51,154 bases of DNA, from positions 1 to 51,154 of the forward strand of contig NZ_CANMWS010000034.1 of the NCBI RefSeq assembly GCF_947501665.1, read 5' to 3'. Positions 1 through 8,752 of this stretch are shown piece by piece; the first letter of the stretch is position 1; the number at the start of each line of letters is the position of its first letter. Origin of the DNA: an uncultured Shewanella sp. (lineage in GTDB: Bacteria > Pseudomonadota > Gammaproteobacteria > Enterobacterales > Shewanellaceae). Both the position numbers and the translations under genes were made by a program. The notes under the pieces were generated by a model. The model saw only the letters and a program-made list of their open reading frames with translations. It did not search any database and was not told where the DNA came from.

Positions 1-75
1 GGTCGTTAGCTCAGTCGGTAGAGCAGTTGGCTTTTAACCAATTGGTCGAAGGTTCGAATCCTTCACGACCCACCA
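1..75 (+). tRNA. tRNA-Lys (anticodon TTT), first base outside window
   Basis: The cloverleaf reads cleanly. The acceptor strand pairs with ACGACCC before an encoded CCA, the D arm contains AGCTCAGTCGGTAGAGC, the anticodon loop CTTTTAA puts TTT at 33-35, and the T arm is GAAGG-TTCGAAT-CCTTC. The family normally begins GGGTCGT, and the window opens at GGTCGT, so one 5' base is missing. The sequence closely resembles enterobacterial tRNA-Lys. Its 3' end (48-83, including flank) is repeated at 350-385. Confidence 0.95.
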
Positions 76-112
76 CTTTTCAAAAATTACCTTCTTCCTG
101 TACAACCAATTA

Positions 113-332
113 CTATTCTATTCTTTTAATTGTGTTGAGGTTTAATAAACCTTCAGTATTCATTGGTTCGTTAGCTCAGTCGCTTATATTAAATGATTAG
201 GTAGTTGGCTTTTAACCAATTGCTATTCCATTCTTTTAATTGTGTTGAGGTTTAATAAACCTTCAGTATTCAATGGTTCGTTAGCTTAGCCGCTTATATT
301 AAATGATTAGGCTGTTGGCTTTTAACCACGTG
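113..332 (+). repeat. Two tandem 110-bp units derived from the tRNA-Lys locus
   Basis: Unit 1 (113-222) and unit 2 (223-332) are near-identical direct repeats. Each starts with CTATTC(T/C)ATTCTTTTAA and runs through a GGTTCGTTAGC tRNA-like 5' end to the anticodon-arm-like TTGGCTTTTAACCA. Both carry the same foreign-looking stretch CGCTTATATTAAATGATTAG where the tRNA D loop should be. They lie directly downstream of the intact tRNA-Lys, so amplification by slippage or unequal recombination at this locus is likely. Confidence 0.85.
165..222 (+). pseudogene. Decayed tRNA-Lys copy 1 (5' half only)
   Basis: It begins GGTTCGTTAGCTCAGTC, like the real gene, then carries an expanded D loop and the anticodon arm TTGGCTTTTAACCAATTG. 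After that the sequence changes to the intergenic repeat. It has no T arm and no 3' acceptor strand, so it cannot be a functional tRNA. Confidence 0.75.
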
Positions 333-377
333 TTATTCACTAAGCGTTTGAAGGTTCGAACTCTTCACGACCCACCA
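275..377 (+). pseudogene. Decayed tRNA-Lys copy 2 (both ends kept, middle expanded)
   Basis: The 5' acceptor GGTTCGT can still pair with ACGACCC apart from one mismatch. The anticodon loop CTTTTAA, the T loop TTCGAAC and the CCA end remain. The D loop is enlarged, the anticodon stem has two mismatches at its base, and the variable region is stretched by about 20 bases. A functional tRNA is unlikely. The 36-bp 3' end (350-385) matches 48-83 with two mismatches, which also resembles an attachment-site duplication. Confidence 0.7.
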
Positions 378-557
378 CTTTTCAAGGTTATCTTCTTTCA
401 GCACAAAATATTGCTATTTCTCTATTTTAATTGCGTTAAGATTTAATACATTTTAATATTTCTGGTTTTCAGTAGAATATTTAATCAATGAGTTGAAAGT
501 TATATAGAGTGGTGGAGATCTAGTGGGGTTGATATAGCGACATGAAGCAGAGATAAG

Positions 558-579
558 AAAGAGGTGCTAGCACCTCTTT
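558..579 (-). terminator. Palindromic terminator after grxA
   Basis: Arms AAAGAGGTGCT (558-568) and AGCACCTCTTT (569-579) form a perfect palindrome 12 bases beyond the grxA stop. On the minus strand it is followed by a T-rich stretch (CTTATC). It would work in either direction. Confidence 0.6.
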
Positions 580-591
580 AGATGACAGAGA

Positions 592-849
592 TTATAATAA
601 ATTATTGTCTCTTACATATTGTTCAAACTCTGTACAACCACCAACATGTTCTTTGTCTACAAAAATTTGGGGTACCGTTTCAACTGGCTTTCCTACTGTT
701 TTTTCAAGATCAGCCTTACTGATCCCTTCTGCGTGAATATCAACATATTTAAAGTCAAAATCATCACGTTTTTCAACTAACTGCTCAGATAGTTGAACAG
801 CCCTAACACAATACGGACAGCCTGGTCGGCCAAAAATTACGACAAACAT
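592..849 (-). CDS. grxA: Glutaredoxin 1 (GrxA)
   Basis: This 85-residue protein has the same length as E. coli GrxA. It reduces disulfides, including those of ribonucleotide reductase, in the cytoplasm using glutathione. The redox motif CPYC is at residues 11-14, followed by the typical RDDF/YVDIHAEGI segment and the cis-proline element TVPQIFVD, then GGCTEF, where the family often has GGYTDF. The start ATG follows an AGGAGAAAG ribosome-binding site on the minus strand. It is a single gene ending at a clear palindromic terminator and sits downstream of radD on the same strand. Confidence 0.95.
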   Translation of the reverse strand: MFVVIFGRPGCPYCVRAVQLSEQLVEKRDDFDFKYVDIHAEGISKADLEKTVGKPVETVPQIFVDKEHVGGCTEFEQYVRDNNLL

Positions 850-921
850 ACTTTCTCCTAAAAAATCTTTGTCACATTTATACCATATGACCCAAGCAAT
901 TCATAATGGGGATTGTCTTTC

Positions 922-2673
922 TCATTCGAGTGAAAGTTGTTTATCGGTTTGATAACGCCCTTGATAATCGAAGAAAGTATCGACGAGATCCCAATATTTT
1001 TTATTTTTTTTCAATAATAGCAAATCGGGCTTTCTAAAATTGCCTTCATTTTTGATAATGTCAGTCGGTAATTTATATTTAGGGTGCTTCATTCCTGGGG
1101 TACGTGTATGGGAATGGATAAATATAGCGTACAGAGCGCTAATCTGTGCTGAAGTGCCCATTTGAAAGCGCCGAATAAAATCATTTCCGTCAATATCAAT
1201 ATAACGAATGATTAACTGAGTATTCTGACTTTCAAATAACATGGATTGGCATTTGAATAGATGATGATGTTTTTGTTGTAGGACTTCTTTGAGTCGTTTA
1301 TCTGGGTCCACTAAAGTGGATTGGCAATGTTGGCAAATCTTAGCCGCAATATCGTTTTCTTCACCACATTGCGGGCAAGATTTAGAGCGAAACCTGAAAT
1401 CACATTGAACTTGTTGTTGATTGAGATCTTTTACAATGAGCCCCTGACATCGACGTCCAAAATGCTCGATAATATCCCCATCATCATCGACTAATCCCCA
1501 AAAAATATTAGCAAATTGACATATTGGACAAAGCACTTGTACAGGCTTACTTTTGCTATTGGGTTTGATTTGCCCAACTTCAGGAAAATAAAGATCATAG
1601 CCGTTGGCAGCATAATCAATAACGAGACAATCTTGTTTATTTTCACAGATCCTAAGTCCCCTACCGACCATTTGTTGAAATAAACTGACTGAGGCTGTTG
1701 GACGTAATATGGCAATAAGATCCACATGCGGAGCATCGAATCCAGTGGTTAATACTGAGACATTGACTAAGAATTTAATTTTTTTGGCTTTAAAAGCGGT
1801 AATATATTCATCCCTTTCTTGAGTAGGGGTATTGCCTGTGATTAATACTGCCGTTTCAGAAGCGAGATGAGTAATAATTTCTTCAGCATGCCTAATGGTC
1901 GCAGCGAAAATAATGACGCCTTGCCGTGTTTTCCCCAATTCAATAAGTTGTTGACTAATTGCTGTTGTTGCCCGTCCACTGTGATCCAATAGTGAGTCAA
2001 TATCACTTTCTGAGTATTCGCCATACTTTGACGGGGTTAAGTGGCTAAAGTCATATTGAGCTGATAAACCATCTAACATTTTGGGTTGGCAAAGAAAGCC
2101 AGATTTGATGAGGGGGCGTATTGGCAGTTCAAAAATACATTGTTTAAAAATAGCATTGTTAGGGTTACCGACTTTTCCATGATAATGATGTTGGTATATC
2201 CATCCAATACCTAAGCGATAAGGTGTTGCGGTTAAACCGAGTAATCTTAATTGTGGATTTTGCTTGAACAAATGAGTTAATAATTGTTGGTATTGACTTG
2301 TTTTTTCATTGCTGACGCGATGGCATTCATCGATGATCACGAGTGAATAGGCTTCATTAAACTGTTGGGGTTTTTTGACAGCAGATTGAATACTGGCGAC
2401 AACTGTTTTACCGCGTGTGGACTTTTGATTGAGTCCTGCAGAATAAATACTGGCTTCAGTGGTAAGAAGGCCAACTTTTTCTGCATTTTGAGCGACGAGT
2501 TCTTTTACGTGAGTTAATACGAGGACGCGTCCTTTGGCTATTCTTGCTAATTCTGCAATGACAATGCTTTTTCCTGCTCCGGTTGGCAAGACAAGTACGG
2601 CTGGATCAGTGGTTTTTTTAAAATGCGTGATAGCAGCATCAACTGAATCTTGTTGGTAGTTTCTTAATTTCAC
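922..2673 (-). CDS. radD: RadD (YejH) family DEAD/H-box ATPase
   Basis: This 583-residue superfamily 2 helicase-like ATPase matches E. coli RadD (586) along its length. RadD takes part in double-strand-break repair and tolerance of stalled forks with RecA and SSB. Visible motifs are Walker A GAGKS (residues 32-36), DECH (115-118), LGLTATPYRLG, and the helicase C motif QQMVGRGLRICENK. The C-terminal part has paired cysteines (CPIC near 380, CPQC and CQHC near 432-450) that probably bind zinc, as in RadD. No LexA-type operator is apparent upstream, and the gene looks monocistronic. Confidence 0.93.
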   Translation of the reverse strand: MKLRNYQQDSVDAAITHFKKTTDPAVLVLPTGAGKSIVIAELARIAKGRVLVLTHVKELVAQNAEKVGLLTTEASIYSAGLNQKSTRGKTVVASIQSAVKKPQQFNEAYSLVIIDECHRVSNEKTSQYQQLLTHLFKQNPQLRLLGLTATPYRLGIGWIYQHHYHGKVGNPNNAIFKQCIFELPIRPLIKSGFLCQPKMLDGLSAQYDFSHLTPSKYGEYSESDIDSLLDHSGRATTAISQQLIELGKTRQGVIIFAATIRHAEEIITHLASETAVLITGNTPTQERDEYITAFKAKKIKFLVNVSVLTTGFDAPHVDLIAILRPTASVSLFQQMVGRGLRICENKQDCLVIDYAANGYDLYFPEVGQIKPNSKSKPVQVLCPICQFANIFWGLVDDDGDIIEHFGRRCQGLIVKDLNQQQVQCDFRFRSKSCPQCGEENDIAAKICQHCQSTLVDPDKRLKEVLQQKHHHLFKCQSMLFESQNTQLIIRYIDIDGNDFIRRFQMGTSAQISALYAIFIHSHTRTPGMKHPKYKLPTDIIKNEGNFRKPDLLLLKKNKKYWDLVDTFFDYQGRYQTDKQLSLE

Positions 2674-2847
2674 GTAGCACAGTCATGATGTTTATTTTTG
2701 ATAGGATAACAGTCTAGGAGCGCTTTATCATGACTTTTTGACCTCTCTGGTTTGAAAGAGGTCAATTGAAAAAAGGTGACTTTCACTCCTGGCTGTTGAA
2801 AGTGTGTCAAAGTACCTACTTTTGTGTTGTACCTCTTAAAAAGCAAT

Positions 2848-2872
2848 AGGCACTTTTATTAATTATGTGCCT
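2848..2872 (-). terminator. Weak hairpin after acs
   Basis: The 6-bp stem AGGCAC (2848-2853) / GTGCCT (2867-2872) lies about 60 bases past the acs stop. On the minus strand TATTGCTTTTT follows it. The stem is short, so termination is only plausible. A second 9-bp stem nearby (TTGACCTCT, 2738-2746 / 2757-2765) has no T-tract on either side. Confidence 0.3.
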
Positions 2873-2932
2873 TAAATTACATCTTTGATATACACTGAAA
2901 ACTGGCAGTTTAGAGTATTAGGGTCTACTGCA

Positions 2933-4879
2933 TTACTTATTTAACCGTGTTGCAATTAAAGCGTCAATGACACTGGGATCGGCGAGCGTTGAAGCGTCGC
3001 CTAGTTGTGTCGTTTCATTCGCTGCAATTTTACGTAAAAATCGGCGCATAATTTTTCCTGATCGAGTTTTAGGTAGGCTCGGTGCCCACTGAATAAGATC
3101 GGGAGAGGCGATTGAGCCAATTTCTTTACGTACCCACAATATGAGCTCTTTCATTAATTGCTCACTTTCACCGACGCCATTATTTAAAGTGACATAGGCA
3201 TATATACCTTGGCCTTTTATTTCATGTGGGTAACCGACAACGGCAGCCTCTGCAACCTGAGGGTGAGCGACTAATGCACTTTCAATTTCTGCTGTACCTA
3301 ATCTATGTCCGGCGACATTGATAACATCGTCCACACGACCAGTGATCCAGTAGTAGCCATCCTCATCGCGTCTAGCGCCATCACCTGTACAGTACATGCC
3401 ATTGAATGTTTTAAAGTAGGTTAAAATAAAGCGATCATGATCGCCATAAATGGTACGCATTTGACCTGGCCAAGAGTCTAAAATGACTAAGTTACCTTCG
3501 CTTTCACCTTCTAAAAGATTGCCGTGATTATCAACAAGTGCGGGTTGGATACCAAAGAATGGGCGAGTAGCTGAACCCGGTTTAGTGTCTGTCGCCCCTG
3601 GGAGAGGAGTGATTAATACACCACCTGTTTCCGTTTGCCACCAAGTGTCGACAATAGGGCAGGCTTGTTTTCCTATTGTGTCGTGATACCAGCGCCAAGC
3701 TTCTGGGTTGATGGGTTCGCCTACGGATCCAAGAATACGTAATGAGCTGCCATTGAAATGAGCACATTTTTCTTTCCCTTCGGCCATTAATGAGCGGATT
3801 AAGGTGGGAGCTGTGTATAAGGTTGTTACTTTGTGTCTGTCTATCATTTCACCGAGTCTTGCAGGACTGGGATAATTAGGGACACCTTCATGCATTAAAA
3901 TCGTCGCGCCATTGGCTAATGGACCGTATACCATATAGGAATGGCCTGTTATCCAACCCACATCAGCAGTACACCAATAAATGTCTTCTTTTTTATGATC
4001 GAAAACATACTCATGGGTCATAGAAGCATAAACCATGTAGCCGCCAGTGGTATGCAAAACGCCTTTTGGACTGCCAGTGGAGCCTGAGGTGTAGAGTAAG
4101 AATAAAGGATCTTCTGCTGACATCTCCTCATAGGGGCAATATTGAGATGCGGTACTCATTAATGCATGCCAACTGACATCCCTGTCATCATGCCATTGCA
4201 CCTTTCCAGAGGTATTTTCAATCACAATGACTTTTTCCACACAAGTGACATCGGCGTGTGATATCGCTTCGTCTACATTATTTTTTAAAGGGATGATACG
4301 TCCTGCTCTGACGCCTTCGTCTGCAGTGATCACGACTTTAGAGTTCCCATCTATGATCCTAGCGGCGATAGATTCAGGAGAGAACCCGCCAAAGATAACG
4401 GAATGTATAGCCCCTATTCGTGCGCAGGCGAGCATGGCGATAATAGCTTCAGGGATCATCGGCATGTAAATAGTGACAACATCAGCCCGCCTGACTCCTT
4501 GGCTTAATAATGCATTAGCGAACAGACAAACTTGTTGATGTAATTCTGCATAGGTCAAGGTGCGCTGTTTGTTGGGATCGTCACCTTCCCAAATAATGGC
4601 GAGTTTATTTTTATCGTGTGTTAAGTGTCTATCAAGGCAATTTGCTGACGCATTGAGCGTGCCATCATAAAACCATTTTATATAAAGGTTGTGATCGTCA
4701 AATGAGGTTTTCTTTATTTGACTGTAAGGTTTAATCCAATCGATACGTTTACCCTGTTCTCGCCAAAAACCTGTCGGGTTGATAACCGACTCTTGATACA
4801 TTTTTTTATATTGCTCGTTAGATATGAGTGTATTTTCGGCTATTTTACTTGGAATTTTGTAGAGAGGTTGAGCTTTCAT
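2933..4879 (-). CDS. acs: Acetyl-CoA synthetase (AMP-forming)
   Basis: Acs converts acetate, ATP and CoA to acetyl-CoA in the cytoplasm and is the high-affinity route for acetate use. The 648-residue length is typical. Visible are the adenylation motif YTSGSTGSPKG, the WWQTETGG motif, YCTGDGARRD, and the C-terminal PKTRSGKIMRR whose Lys609 is the known lysine-acetylation control site in this family. It is divergent from crbS with 386 bases between the starts. CrbS/CrbR activates acs in Vibrio and Pseudomonas, so control by the neighbouring kinase is the natural inference. Confidence 0.97.
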   Translation of the reverse strand: MKAQPLYKIPSKIAENTLISNEQYKKMYQESVINPTGFWREQGKRIDWIKPYSQIKKTSFDDHNLYIKWFYDGTLNASANCLDRHLTHDKNKLAIIWEGDDPNKQRTLTYAELHQQVCLFANALLSQGVRRADVVTIYMPMIPEAIIAMLACARIGAIHSVIFGGFSPESIAARIIDGNSKVVITADEGVRAGRIIPLKNNVDEAISHADVTCVEKVIVIENTSGKVQWHDDRDVSWHALMSTASQYCPYEEMSAEDPLFLLYTSGSTGSPKGVLHTTGGYMVYASMTHEYVFDHKKEDIYWCTADVGWITGHSYMVYGPLANGATILMHEGVPNYPSPARLGEMIDRHKVTTLYTAPTLIRSLMAEGKEKCAHFNGSSLRILGSVGEPINPEAWRWYHDTIGKQACPIVDTWWQTETGGVLITPLPGATDTKPGSATRPFFGIQPALVDNHGNLLEGESEGNLVILDSWPGQMRTIYGDHDRFILTYFKTFNGMYCTGDGARRDEDGYYWITGRVDDVINVAGHRLGTAEIESALVAHPQVAEAAVVGYPHEIKGQGIYAYVTLNNGVGESEQLMKELILWVRKEIGSIASPDLIQWAPSLPKTRSGKIMRRFLRKIAANETTQLGDASTLADPSVIDALIATRLNK

Positions 4880-5265
4880 TTGAATTCCCTATTAAGGTGC
4901 AGGCGAGAAAGTGATTTTAAAATAGCATTAAATGTTAGCTTGAACCAGTTTAAAGCAGAGCCTTTTTGTTGCCATTCAATGACTTTTGTTTTCAGGATGT
5001 TTTAATTTAGTTTTTTTTTATCAGCATTCTTTTATTAGATGTTCAAAGGTCTTATTAGATGGAGTGGCTGAGATTAATTTGATAGCTGTTTTTTTTCATT
5101 CTCTATAAACTATGTCGATGTTTATACCTCTATTCCCTGAAAACACGTGCTTTTATTATTTTGGGTATACTCCATTAGCATTCTTTTAACGGTTAGTTAA
5201 AAAGTAGAATGGATCGTTGTTAGCGTTCTTATAAGCGTTTACTGGGTCTTAGAAACGAGAGAGTT
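4880..5265. promoter_or_regulatory. Divergent acs/crbS control region
   Basis: This 386-bp AT-rich gap contains no credible gene. A 12-base direct repeat AGCATTCTTTTA occurs at 5023-5034 and 5177-5188. One copy is about 144 bp from the acs start and the other about 78 bp from the crbS start. That spacing would suit a shared regulator such as CrbR, but no published CrbR motif was available to compare. No convincing CRP palindrome was seen. An AACGAGAGAG ribosome-binding region precedes the crbS ATG. Confidence 0.4.
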
Positions 5266-8200
5266 ATGAAGTTCACAATTATTATCAGTGCAACCGCTAT
5301 TTTATATGCCTTGACCCTATTTCTGCTTGCTTGGGGTGCTGAACGCTGGTTTGTTACAATAACGAAACGCATACAAGTATGGATCTATGCGTTGAGCTTA
5401 GGTGTATATTGTTCTTCCTGGAGCTTTTTAGGCACTGTAGGTCAATCGGCGGAAGATCTTTGGTCTTTCCTTCCTATATTTGTTGGGCCGCTACTATTTT
5501 TTACCGTTGGTTTTGGATTGCTGAAAAAAATCGTGGTGGTAACAAAAAAACATAACATTACCTCTGTTGCCGACTTTATTGCTGCTCGATACGGTAAGTC
5601 ACAAATGTTAGCGGCGATTGTGACCTTAATTGCGCTTGGCGCCATTATGCCTTATATCGTATTGCAGTTAAAAGCCATGGTATTTGGCATGAGTTTGTTT
5701 CAGCAAGGTCAAGGATTATTTAATGTTGAAACTGAAGCTTTAATTATCACGGTTATCTTGGCTTTATTTGCGATTTTATTTGGTACTCAAAAGCTTAATG
5801 CAACTGAGCATAATCCGGGGATGATACTGGCTATTGCGTTTGAGTCATTAGTCAAATTAGTGGCTTTTTTATTAATTGGTTTGATTATTGTTTTTGATGT
5901 GTTTGATGGCGTGGGAGATATATGGCAAAACGCAGTGAATCAAGATGTGATTAGCCAAACTGATTTTAATATCATGTCGTTAATGCCTGAGCTGTTCGTT
6001 GGCATGGCGGCTTTTTTGTGTATGCCTAGACAGTTTCACGTCATGATGGTGGAGTGTGATAGTGAAAAAACCTTGGTTAAGGCACGTTGGCTATTTCCGC
6101 TTTATTTGATTTTATTTGCTTTGTTTGTGATTCCCATTGCGCTCGCTGGAAAAAGCATTTTAGGGGATGTGGTTTCACCAGATAGCTATGTGGTTAATTT
6201 GCCTTTAGTGTTACAACATCCTTCCTTATCAATTATTGCATTATTGGGGACAATTTCAGCGGCAACAGGCATGGTTATTGTTGCTGTTGTGACCATAAGT
6301 GTGATGGTGAGTAATGAATGGGTTGTACCCATTATGCTTCGTACAGAGCAAATTAAGCAGAAAAACTTCAGTCACTTCTCTAGTGTGTTGCTCAATGCTA
6401 GACGATTAACCATCATTCTTATTTTGGGAATGGGTTATGTGTGCTACCTTGCACTCTTAGATAGTCCTTCTTTAGCTGGGTTAGGTATTTTATCTTTTGG
6501 TGCGTTTGCGCAATTGGCGCCTGCATTAATTGGTGGAATGTATTGGACTCATGGTAATCGTGGTGGCGTTTTTATTGGATTAATAACAGGCTTTAGTGTT
6601 TGGTTTATTATTCTTTGGCAAGAAGTGATAGAGTCGGTTGGCGATCAAGTTTTGCATGTTGATCTGATGTCAGTGATAAGGCCTGATGCCATTGATATCT
6701 CTTACGCGCTGCTGGCCAATATTTTAGGGTATATACTTGGATCTATTTGGTGTCGTGCTGGTGTCGTGGAAAGGATGCAAGCTCGAGCTTTTGTCACCCC
6801 TGGTACTTTAAAAAATCCATCAACAAGCCGATCAACTTCTATTACTCATCAAGATTTGTTATTACTGGCGAGCCGATTCATGAGCTCTGAAGAAGCTTAT
6901 GACAGTTTTGCTCAATTTTCGAAAGATGCAGTAAGAAGTGACATGCGTGACAAAGTGGCGCCTCCTGAATTAGTGGTGCAGACAGAGCATTTATTGGCGG
7001 GGATTTTAGGGGGGTCGAGTGCTGCTCTAGTGATGGAGTCTGTTGTAAAGGGAAGAGATTTAGCCATTGATGAAGTGTTTAATTTGGTGGGAGATGCCTC
7101 TTCAAAAATAATGTTAAGTCAGGAAATGTTGCGAGGTGCTATAGAGCATGCTTATGAGGGAATGAGTGTGGTCGATAAAGACTTAAATTTAGTGGCATGG
7201 AATGATAAATATGTCGCATTGTACGATTATCCTGCTGAATTTTTAAAGACGGGAATGCCAATTGCTGATGTCATTCACTTTAACGCAATAAGAGGTTATT
7301 GTGGTGAGGGAGAGGTTAAAGAGCAAGTCGCCAGGCGAGTAGCATATATGCGTCAAGGCTCATCTCATATTTCTGAGCGAGAAAGGCAAGATGGGCGAGT
7401 GATTAAAGTGCAAGGTAACCCGATCCCTAGTGGTGGTTTTGTGATGACTTTTACTGACATTACTCAATATCGTGATCACGCTAAGGCATTACAGGATATG
7501 AACAATACCTTAGAGACGCGAGTAACTGCGAGAACCCATGAGTTATCGTTGTTAAATACTCAATTAACTCGAGCAAAAGCAGAAGAAGAAAAAGCCAATG
7601 CATCAAAAAGTCGGTTTTTAGCGGCTGTGGGACATGACTTGATGCAGCCTCTTAATGCCGCACGTTTGTTTTCAGCTTCTTTATCTCAAGATCCTGATCT
7701 GAATCAAACGGGTAAAGAAACGTTGACGCATATTGGTCGGTCATTAAAAGCAGCAGGAGAGTTATTAACCGACTTACTTGATATTTCTAAATTAGATTCT
7801 GGTACTGTTGATGTCAATCGTAAAGATTTTATGGTGAAAAACGTATTGAATGAGTTAGCCACCGAATTTGAAGCAATGGCTGCTGATTGTGAGATAGTTT
7901 TTAGCTATGTGTCTTGTTCGGCGATGGTTAATTCTGATCCGTATTTATTACGGCGGGTCATTCAAAACTTTTTAACAAATGCTTACCGTTATGCAAAGGG
8001 AGGGCGAGTAGTATTAGGTTGTCGTCATCGACATAATGGGTTAGAAATTCAAGTGATTGATACGGGGTGTGGAATAGCAGAATCTGATTTAAGTCAGATT
8101 TTTAGGGAGTTTAAGCGACTCGATAATCCAAAGACGAAGCAAGTGAGCGGATTAGGATTAGGTTTAGCGATTGTTGATCGTATTAGCCGTGTGCTTGATC

Positions 8201-8694
8201 ACAAGGTACATGTCGAATCTAGCTTATCTGTCGGCTCTATTTTTTCAATTTGCATTCCTTATGGTCAGCCTGTTGTTAGTCCCGTAGTGAGTACTGCACC
8301 GACTTTGATGCAACCGTTAGCAGGGATTAAAGTGTTATGTATTGATAATGAGGAAGCTATTTTGGCTGGGCTTGAGTCACTGCTGCAGCGTTGGCAATGT
8401 GAAGTATATTGTGCCACTTCATTAGTTGATGCAAAGGTATTATTAGATTGTCAGCAAGTGGTACCGGATTTAATTTTGTCAGATTATCATCTTGATGATG
8501 GTCAAAATGGTGTTGATGCAATGGATGCTATACGTGCACTTTACGGTGAGACGATTCCAGGGATTTTGATCACTGCAAATAATCAAAAAGCCTTAATTGA
8601 AGATGTTCATCAACGGGGCTACGAGTTTATGGCAAAAATGGTTAAGCCTGCTGCGTTAAAAGTATTAATGTCTAGTCTCATTAAATCTCATTAA
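5266..8694 (+). CDS. crbS: CrbS-type transporter-sensor hybrid histidine kinase
   Basis: This 1142-residue protein has the CrbS/CbrA architecture. It has an N-terminal sodium:solute symporter-like region of about 13 membrane helices (1-490), a PAS domain (about 620-735), a coiled linker, a HisKA domain with phospho-acceptor His790 in GHDLMQPLN, and an ATPase domain with an N-box (NFLTNAYRYA), VIDTGCGIA and GLGLGLAI. A C-terminal receiver domain carries Asp1073 in LILSDYHLDD. In Vibrio and Pseudomonas, CrbS with CrbR switches on acs, and here acs is divergently adjacent. The likely partner regulator lies 3.2 kb downstream at 11879-12541. Whether the transporter part moves or senses acetate cannot be read from sequence. 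Confidence 0.92.
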   Translation: MKFTIIISATAILYALTLFLLAWGAERWFVTITKRIQVWIYALSLGVYCSSWSFLGTVGQSAEDLWSFLPIFVGPLLFFTVGFGLLKKIVVVTKKHNITSVADFIAARYGKSQMLAAIVTLIALGAIMPYIVLQLKAMVFGMSLFQQGQGLFNVETEALIITVILALFAILFGTQKLNATEHNPGMILAIAFESLVKLVAFLLIGLIIVFDVFDGVGDIWQNAVNQDVISQTDFNIMSLMPELFVGMAAFLCMPRQFHVMMVECDSEKTLVKARWLFPLYLILFALFVIPIALAGKSILGDVVSPDSYVVNLPLVLQHPSLSIIALLGTISAATGMVIVAVVTISVMVSNEWVVPIMLRTEQIKQKNFSHFSSVLLNARRLTIILILGMGYVCYLALLDSPSLAGLGILSFGAFAQLAPALIGGMYWTHGNRGGVFIGLITGFSVWFIILWQEVIESVGDQVLHVDLMSVIRPDAIDISYALLANILGYILGSIWCRAGVVERMQARAFVTPGTLKNPSTSRSTSITHQDLLLLASRFMSSEEAYDSFAQFSKDAVRSDMRDKVAPPELVVQTEHLLAGILGGSSAALVMESVVKGRDLAIDEVFNLVGDASSKIMLSQEMLRGAIEHAYEGMSVVDKDLNLVAWNDKYVALYDYPAEFLKTGMPIADVIHFNAIRGYCGEGEVKEQVARRVAYMRQGSSHISERERQDGRVIKVQGNPIPSGGFVMTFTDITQYRDHAKALQDMNNTLETRVTARTHELSLLNTQLTRAKAEEEKANASKSRFLAAVGHDLMQPLNAARLFSASLSQDPDLNQTGKETLTHIGRSLKAAGELLTDLLDISKLDSGTVDVNRKDFMVKNVLNELATEFEAMAADCEIVFSYVSCSAMVNSDPYLLRRVIQNFLTNAYRYAKGGRVVLGCRHRHNGLEIQVIDTGCGIAESDLSQIFREFKRLDNPKTKQVSGLGLGLAIVDRISRVLDHKVHVESSLSVGSIFSICIPYGQPVVSPVVSTAPTLMQPLAGIKVLCIDNEEAILAGLESLLQRWQCEVYCATSLVDAKVLLDCQQVVPDLILSDYHLDDGQNGVDAMDAIRALYGETIPGILITANNQKALIEDVHQRGYEFMAKMVKPAALKVLMSSLIKSH

Positions 8695-8707
8695 TTGATG
8701 ACAGTAT

Positions 8708-8732
8708 AGGGAGAGTGAAATTGCCTCTCCCT
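8708..8732. terminator. Hairpin between convergent crbS and lysR-type gene
   Basis: Arms AGGGAGAG (8708-8715) and CTCTCCCT (8725-8732) form an 8-bp stem with a 9-base loop, 14 bases past the crbS stop and before the stop of the convergent gene. TAATGTT follows on the plus strand, so the T-tract is modest. Confidence 0.55.
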
Positions 8733-8752
8733 TAATGTTGATAAATAACCCT

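Noticed and set aside
113..332. CRISPR-like array
   Set aside because: There are only two 110-bp tandem units without unique spacers, and their content is derived from the neighbouring tRNA.
2738..2765. 9-bp stem between acs and radD as a terminator
   Set aside because: Neither strand has a T-tract after the stem, so it is not called as a terminator.
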